Assembly: GCF_014189455.1 (NCBI RefSeq)
Contig: NZ_CP050296.1
Coordinates: 5,328,001 to 5,392,000 of the forward strand
Length of the DNA stretch: 64,000 nt
Direction of reading: 5' to 3'
Source: Mesorhizobium huakuii
Lineage (GTDB): Bacteria > Pseudomonadota > Alphaproteobacteria > Rhizobiales > Rhizobiaceae
Positions 62,696-64,000 of the stretch are shown here, piece after piece. A program made the translations under genes and the position numbers. Within the stretch, counting starts at the first letter, position 1, and every line of letters starts with the position of its first letter. Below the pieces are notes generated by a model. The model was not told where the DNA came from and did no database searches. It was given only the letters and a program-made list of their open reading frames with translations.

Positions 62696-62916
62696 CTAAA
62701 TCCCCATCCGTAGTAAGGGCAATATTCATTGACTATGTAAAAAGTTACTAAAGATATTCTGGTGGAGTAGTGAGTACGGCGAACCGATTAGTTGGATGGT
62801 TAATTGATATGAAATGGTATATATATAAATAGAGCTTGGTTGATGGCCGGATTTTACCCGGTCCGGGCAACAATGCGCCGCACCTGTCTGGTCTCACGCA
62901 AGGCAACAGCCAGCGC
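62696..62916. promoter_or_regulatory. AT-rich gap between the SDR and DUF805 genes
   Basis: This gap is much more AT-rich than the rest, with stretches such as ATGGTATATATATAAATAGA near 62814. It lies upstream of the DUF805 gene and after the SDR stop, so it probably holds the DUF805 promoter. I see no gene or mobile element in it. Confidence 0.4.
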
Positions 62917-63690
62917 TCATCCCGCAGTATATCCACCGTCGATCGCAAAGATACCGCCGCTCGTCCACGCGGCCTCGTCGCTGGCGAGATAAACCGCCAT
63001 CCCGGCGAGGTCGTCGGGGCGGCCGATGCGCCCCAGCGGATAGCTGCGTTCGACATAGGCTTTCAGCTCCGCCTGTGCTTCGGCTGGCAAATTGTCGACG
63101 GTCTTGCGCCGCATGGCGGTGTCGACCGTGCCGGGTGCGATGGCGTTGACGCGGATGCCGCGCGGGCCGAGCTCGAAAGCGAGCGATTTGGTCAGCGAGT
63201 TCAATGCGCCTTTGGACAGGGAGTAGAGGCTGGATGGCCGCTTCGGGATCATCTTGTTGGCGAAATAGGAGGAGATGTTGATGACGGATGCACCGGCACC
63301 GAAATGCGGCAGCAGCCCCTGGGTGAGGAAGAACGCCGCCGTCACATTCAGCGCGAACGAGTGCTGGAACTGCGCCTCACTGACGGTCTCGAATGGCACG
63401 AGGTAGGCGACACCGGCATTGTTGACGAGAACGTCGAGCGGCCGGCCGGTCTCTTTCACGTGCCCGACAACTGCTGCGATGCCGAGGCTGGTGGCAAGAT
63501 CGCCCGATACCGTCTCCACGGCGCCAGCCGGACCGTGAGCCGTCAGCTTCCGGCGCGCGGCTTCGAGCTTGCCGGCGTCGCGGCCGACGATCAGGACATC
63601 GGCGCCCTCGCGCAGGAATGCCTCGGCGATCGCCAGGCCGATGCCGTCCGAGCCGCCGGTCACCAGCGTGCGCTTGTCCTGAAGTCTCAT
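62917..63690 (-). CDS. Short-chain dehydrogenase/reductase (257 aa)
   Basis: Rossmann motif TGGSDGIGLAIA, NNAG motif VLVNNAGVAYL, catalytic Ser in NISSYF, the Tyr-Lys pair in SLYSLSKGALN and the C-terminal YLASDEAAWTSGGIFAIDGG, all as in classical SDR oxidoreductases using NAD(P)H. I start at ATG 63690, with GGAG six bases upstream; the frame opens at 63717. The substrate (alcohol or ketone) is unknown. Confidence 0.9.
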   Translation of the reverse strand: MRLQDKRTLVTGGSDGIGLAIAEAFLREGADVLIVGRDAGKLEAARRKLTAHGPAGAVETVSGDLATSLGIAAVVGHVKETGRPLDVLVNNAGVAYLVPFETVSEAQFQHSFALNVTAAFFLTQGLLPHFGAGASVINISSYFANKMIPKRPSSLYSLSKGALNSLTKSLAFELGPRGIRVNAIAPGTVDTAMRRKTVDNLPAEAQAELKAYVERSYPLGRIGRPDDLAGMAVYLASDEAAWTSGGIFAIDGGYTAG

Positions 63691-64000
63691 CGGGCGCTCC
63701 GAAATCGTCTTGGCCAATGCCAGAGCACCGCATGGCCAACGCCCGGGTCAAGTCGCCGGCCTATCCCACGGTATGAACTTCGCCTGGGGCCGACGCTGGG
63801 ATCGTCTGTCCCTTGCATCCGCCGCGCCAACAGGATAGCCGCGTTGATCGAAACGGGTCGCGGCGAGACGTCTTTTAAAATGGCACCACTCAACACCGGT
63901 CTGAAGGTGCTTCCGATGGATGTCGACGTCGTCGAGGTTGGCGCTTCCTGCCCGGCCTCAATCGCGGCGAGATCCACTGCCGTTTCGAAGGCGGCAAGCT
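63691..64000. other. Window end: no confident gene
   Basis: A plus-strand ATG at 63881 opens a frame to the window end (MAPLNTGLKVLPMDVDVV). From about 63947 another plus frame reads FLPGLNRGEIHCRFEGGK, which is more protein-like, so a gene may start here, perhaps with a frame break. The window ends too soon to decide. Confidence 0.3.

Overview
The window looks like chromosomal DNA of a GC-rich alphaproteobacterium of the order Hyphomicrobiales, most likely a Mesorhizobium or close relative. I base this on an intact-order aapJ-aapQ-aapM-aapP general amino-acid transporter, a tandem pair of DUF680-type small exported proteins, a DnaA-related HdaA-like gene next to a CDP-alcohol phosphatidyltransferase and an AI-2E-family permease, ppk-ppx, purM-purN, and two intergenic inverted-repeat elements of the type common in Mesorhizobium intergenic DNA. 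The identification rests on protein sequence and gene order read by eye; no database search was run.

Layout. 0-8 kb: a truncated Crp/Fnr regulator, a palindrome-rich gap with one small gene, an ABC-F ATPase, an unrecognised protein, a molybdopterin oxidoreductase and a flavin monooxygenase-like protein. 7.9-12.1 kb: an Lrp/AsnC regulator divergent from an operon for diaminopropionate ammonia-lyase plus two M20-type amidohydrolases, which reads as a catabolic module for a 2,3-diaminopropionate derivative. 12.3-16 kb: small proteins, a frameshifted lipoprotein, a UvrD-type helicase and dapB. 16-21 kb: an SsuA/B/C-type ABC importer convergent with a two-component system. 21-27 kb: DUF680 pair, sixA, purN (frame disrupted) and purM, then CDP-alcohol transferase, AI-2E permease and HdaA-like ATPase as one overlapping unit. 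27-31.6 kb: accessory-looking stretch with a Phd-VapC type toxin-antitoxin pair behind two palindromic operators, two tRNA genes, an NDUFS4-like protein, several small proteins and a diguanylate cyclase. 31.8-36 kb: glycosyltransferase, SLC13/ArsB-like carrier, TPR protein and an unknown protein overlapping it tail to tail. 35.7-39.7 kb: TetR/enoyl-CoA hydratase pair, two alpha/beta hydrolases and a CGNR zinc-finger regulator. 39.9-43.4 kb: an atypical SHMT-like enzyme, an orphan Liv-type binding protein and a LysR regulator. 43.4-47.6 kb: cupredoxin, DUF4142 protein and ECF sigma factor, HPP-CBS membrane protein, cystathionine beta-lyase. 48-53.4 kb: aapJQMP (aapM frame disrupted) and a DUF2459-type protein. 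53.4-64 kb: repeat element, FAD monooxygenase, NDUFS6-like zinc protein, ppk-ppx, second repeat element, two DoxX proteins, fumC, DUF805 protein and a short-chain dehydrogenase.

The most useful observations are three single-base frame disruptions (purN, aapM and a small lipoprotein), all at short C/G or A runs, which may be assembly errors or real mutations; the diaminopropionate-derivative operon; an alpha/beta hydrolase whose nucleophile serine is alanine; the divergent SHMT-like gene with its own binding protein and regulator; and matched palindromes in the first 1.3 kb. I did not find CRISPR arrays, intact insertion sequences, prophage genes or rRNA.
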